64,000 nt of DNA from Myroides albus (GTDB taxonomy: Bacteria > Bacteroidota > Bacteroidia > Flavobacteriales > Flavobacteriaceae), in assembly GCF_009711045.1 (NCBI RefSeq), contig NZ_WMJX01000003.1, forward strand, positions 19,966-83,965. The letters run 5' to 3'. The translations under genes and the position numbers were made by a program. Of this stretch, positions 63,949 to 64,000 are shown piece after piece. The number at the start of each line of letters is the position of its first letter. Position 1 is the first letter of the stretch. The notes under the pieces are model-generated. The model was not told where the DNA came from. It saw only the letters and a program-made list of their open reading frames with translations, and ran no database searches.

Positions 63949-64000
63949 CTTTTTAAAAATTTAATTCTTTTTTTTTCAATTATTACTTATTACTTTTTTC

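Overview
The window looks like chromosome of a flavobacterium (phylum Bacteroidota). Reasons: low G+C, no Shine-Dalgarno sequences, several promoters of the Bacteroidota type (TTG, about 20 bp, TAnnTTTG), SusC/SusD pairs, many TonB-dependent receptors, surface lipoproteins whose Cys is followed by acidic residues, and an exbB-exbD-exbD-tonB cluster. Gene content reminds me of Myroides; that is recall, not a test.

Layout. 1-1103: tandem array of eleven tRNA-Glu(UUC) genes (first one cut by the window edge). 1146-6178: housekeeping genes (S20, TypA/BipA, a 2-oxoacid dehydrogenase E2, a Dph6-like ATPase, a thioesterase). 6460-9953: leftward putative copper-uptake operon (OprC/NosA-like receptor, Met/His-rich lipoprotein, small CNGxCH protein). 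11330-16556: the most unusual part, an RNA-repair island. A WYL regulator and an unknown protein run leftward; rightward run a leader holding a circularly permuted tRNA-like RNA, an SPFH (slipin-like) protein and an RtcB RNA ligase. The two arms are separated by two copies of one palindromic operator, and heptanucleotide repeats fill the SPFH-rtcB gap. 17428-18898: IS3-family element with a nonsense mutation in orfB. 18928-25409: BrnQ, GNAT, HxlR, AraC and a NERD-helicase.

25724-39476: the same four-gene leftward operon twice in tandem (TonB receptor, LTD/DUF4876-type lipoprotein, beta-barrel protein, di-haem peroxidase), each with a TTG-N20-TAnnTTTG promoter, followed by a GlxA-type regulator and a DJ-1/PfpI protein. 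42075-43938: lipoprotein and a LolC/E-like permease. 43946-55026: NamZ-type muramidase, LytS-type sensor kinase, zinc metalloprotease, SusC, SusD and a LytTR response regulator. A perfect 12-bp direct repeat with 21-bp period before the protease is a plausible LytTR site, so kinase and regulator probably control the protease/SusCD genes lying between them. 55131-57843: small protein, YkgJ, methyltransferase, DUF2059, QueE. 57955-63948: ExbB/ExbD/ExbD/TonB energy-transducing operon with a small membrane protein, a PstS-like lipoprotein and a TPR protein; it would energise the TonB receptors encoded elsewhere in the window.

Main discovery candidate: the permuted tRNA-like RNA at about 13243-13332. 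Every helix and the key tertiary-contact bases of a tRNA are present, but the T-arm half precedes the D-arm half, the acceptor stem is closed by a UCAG tetraloop, and the RNA opens at the anticodon stem. It lies in the leader of an SPFH-RtcB operon.
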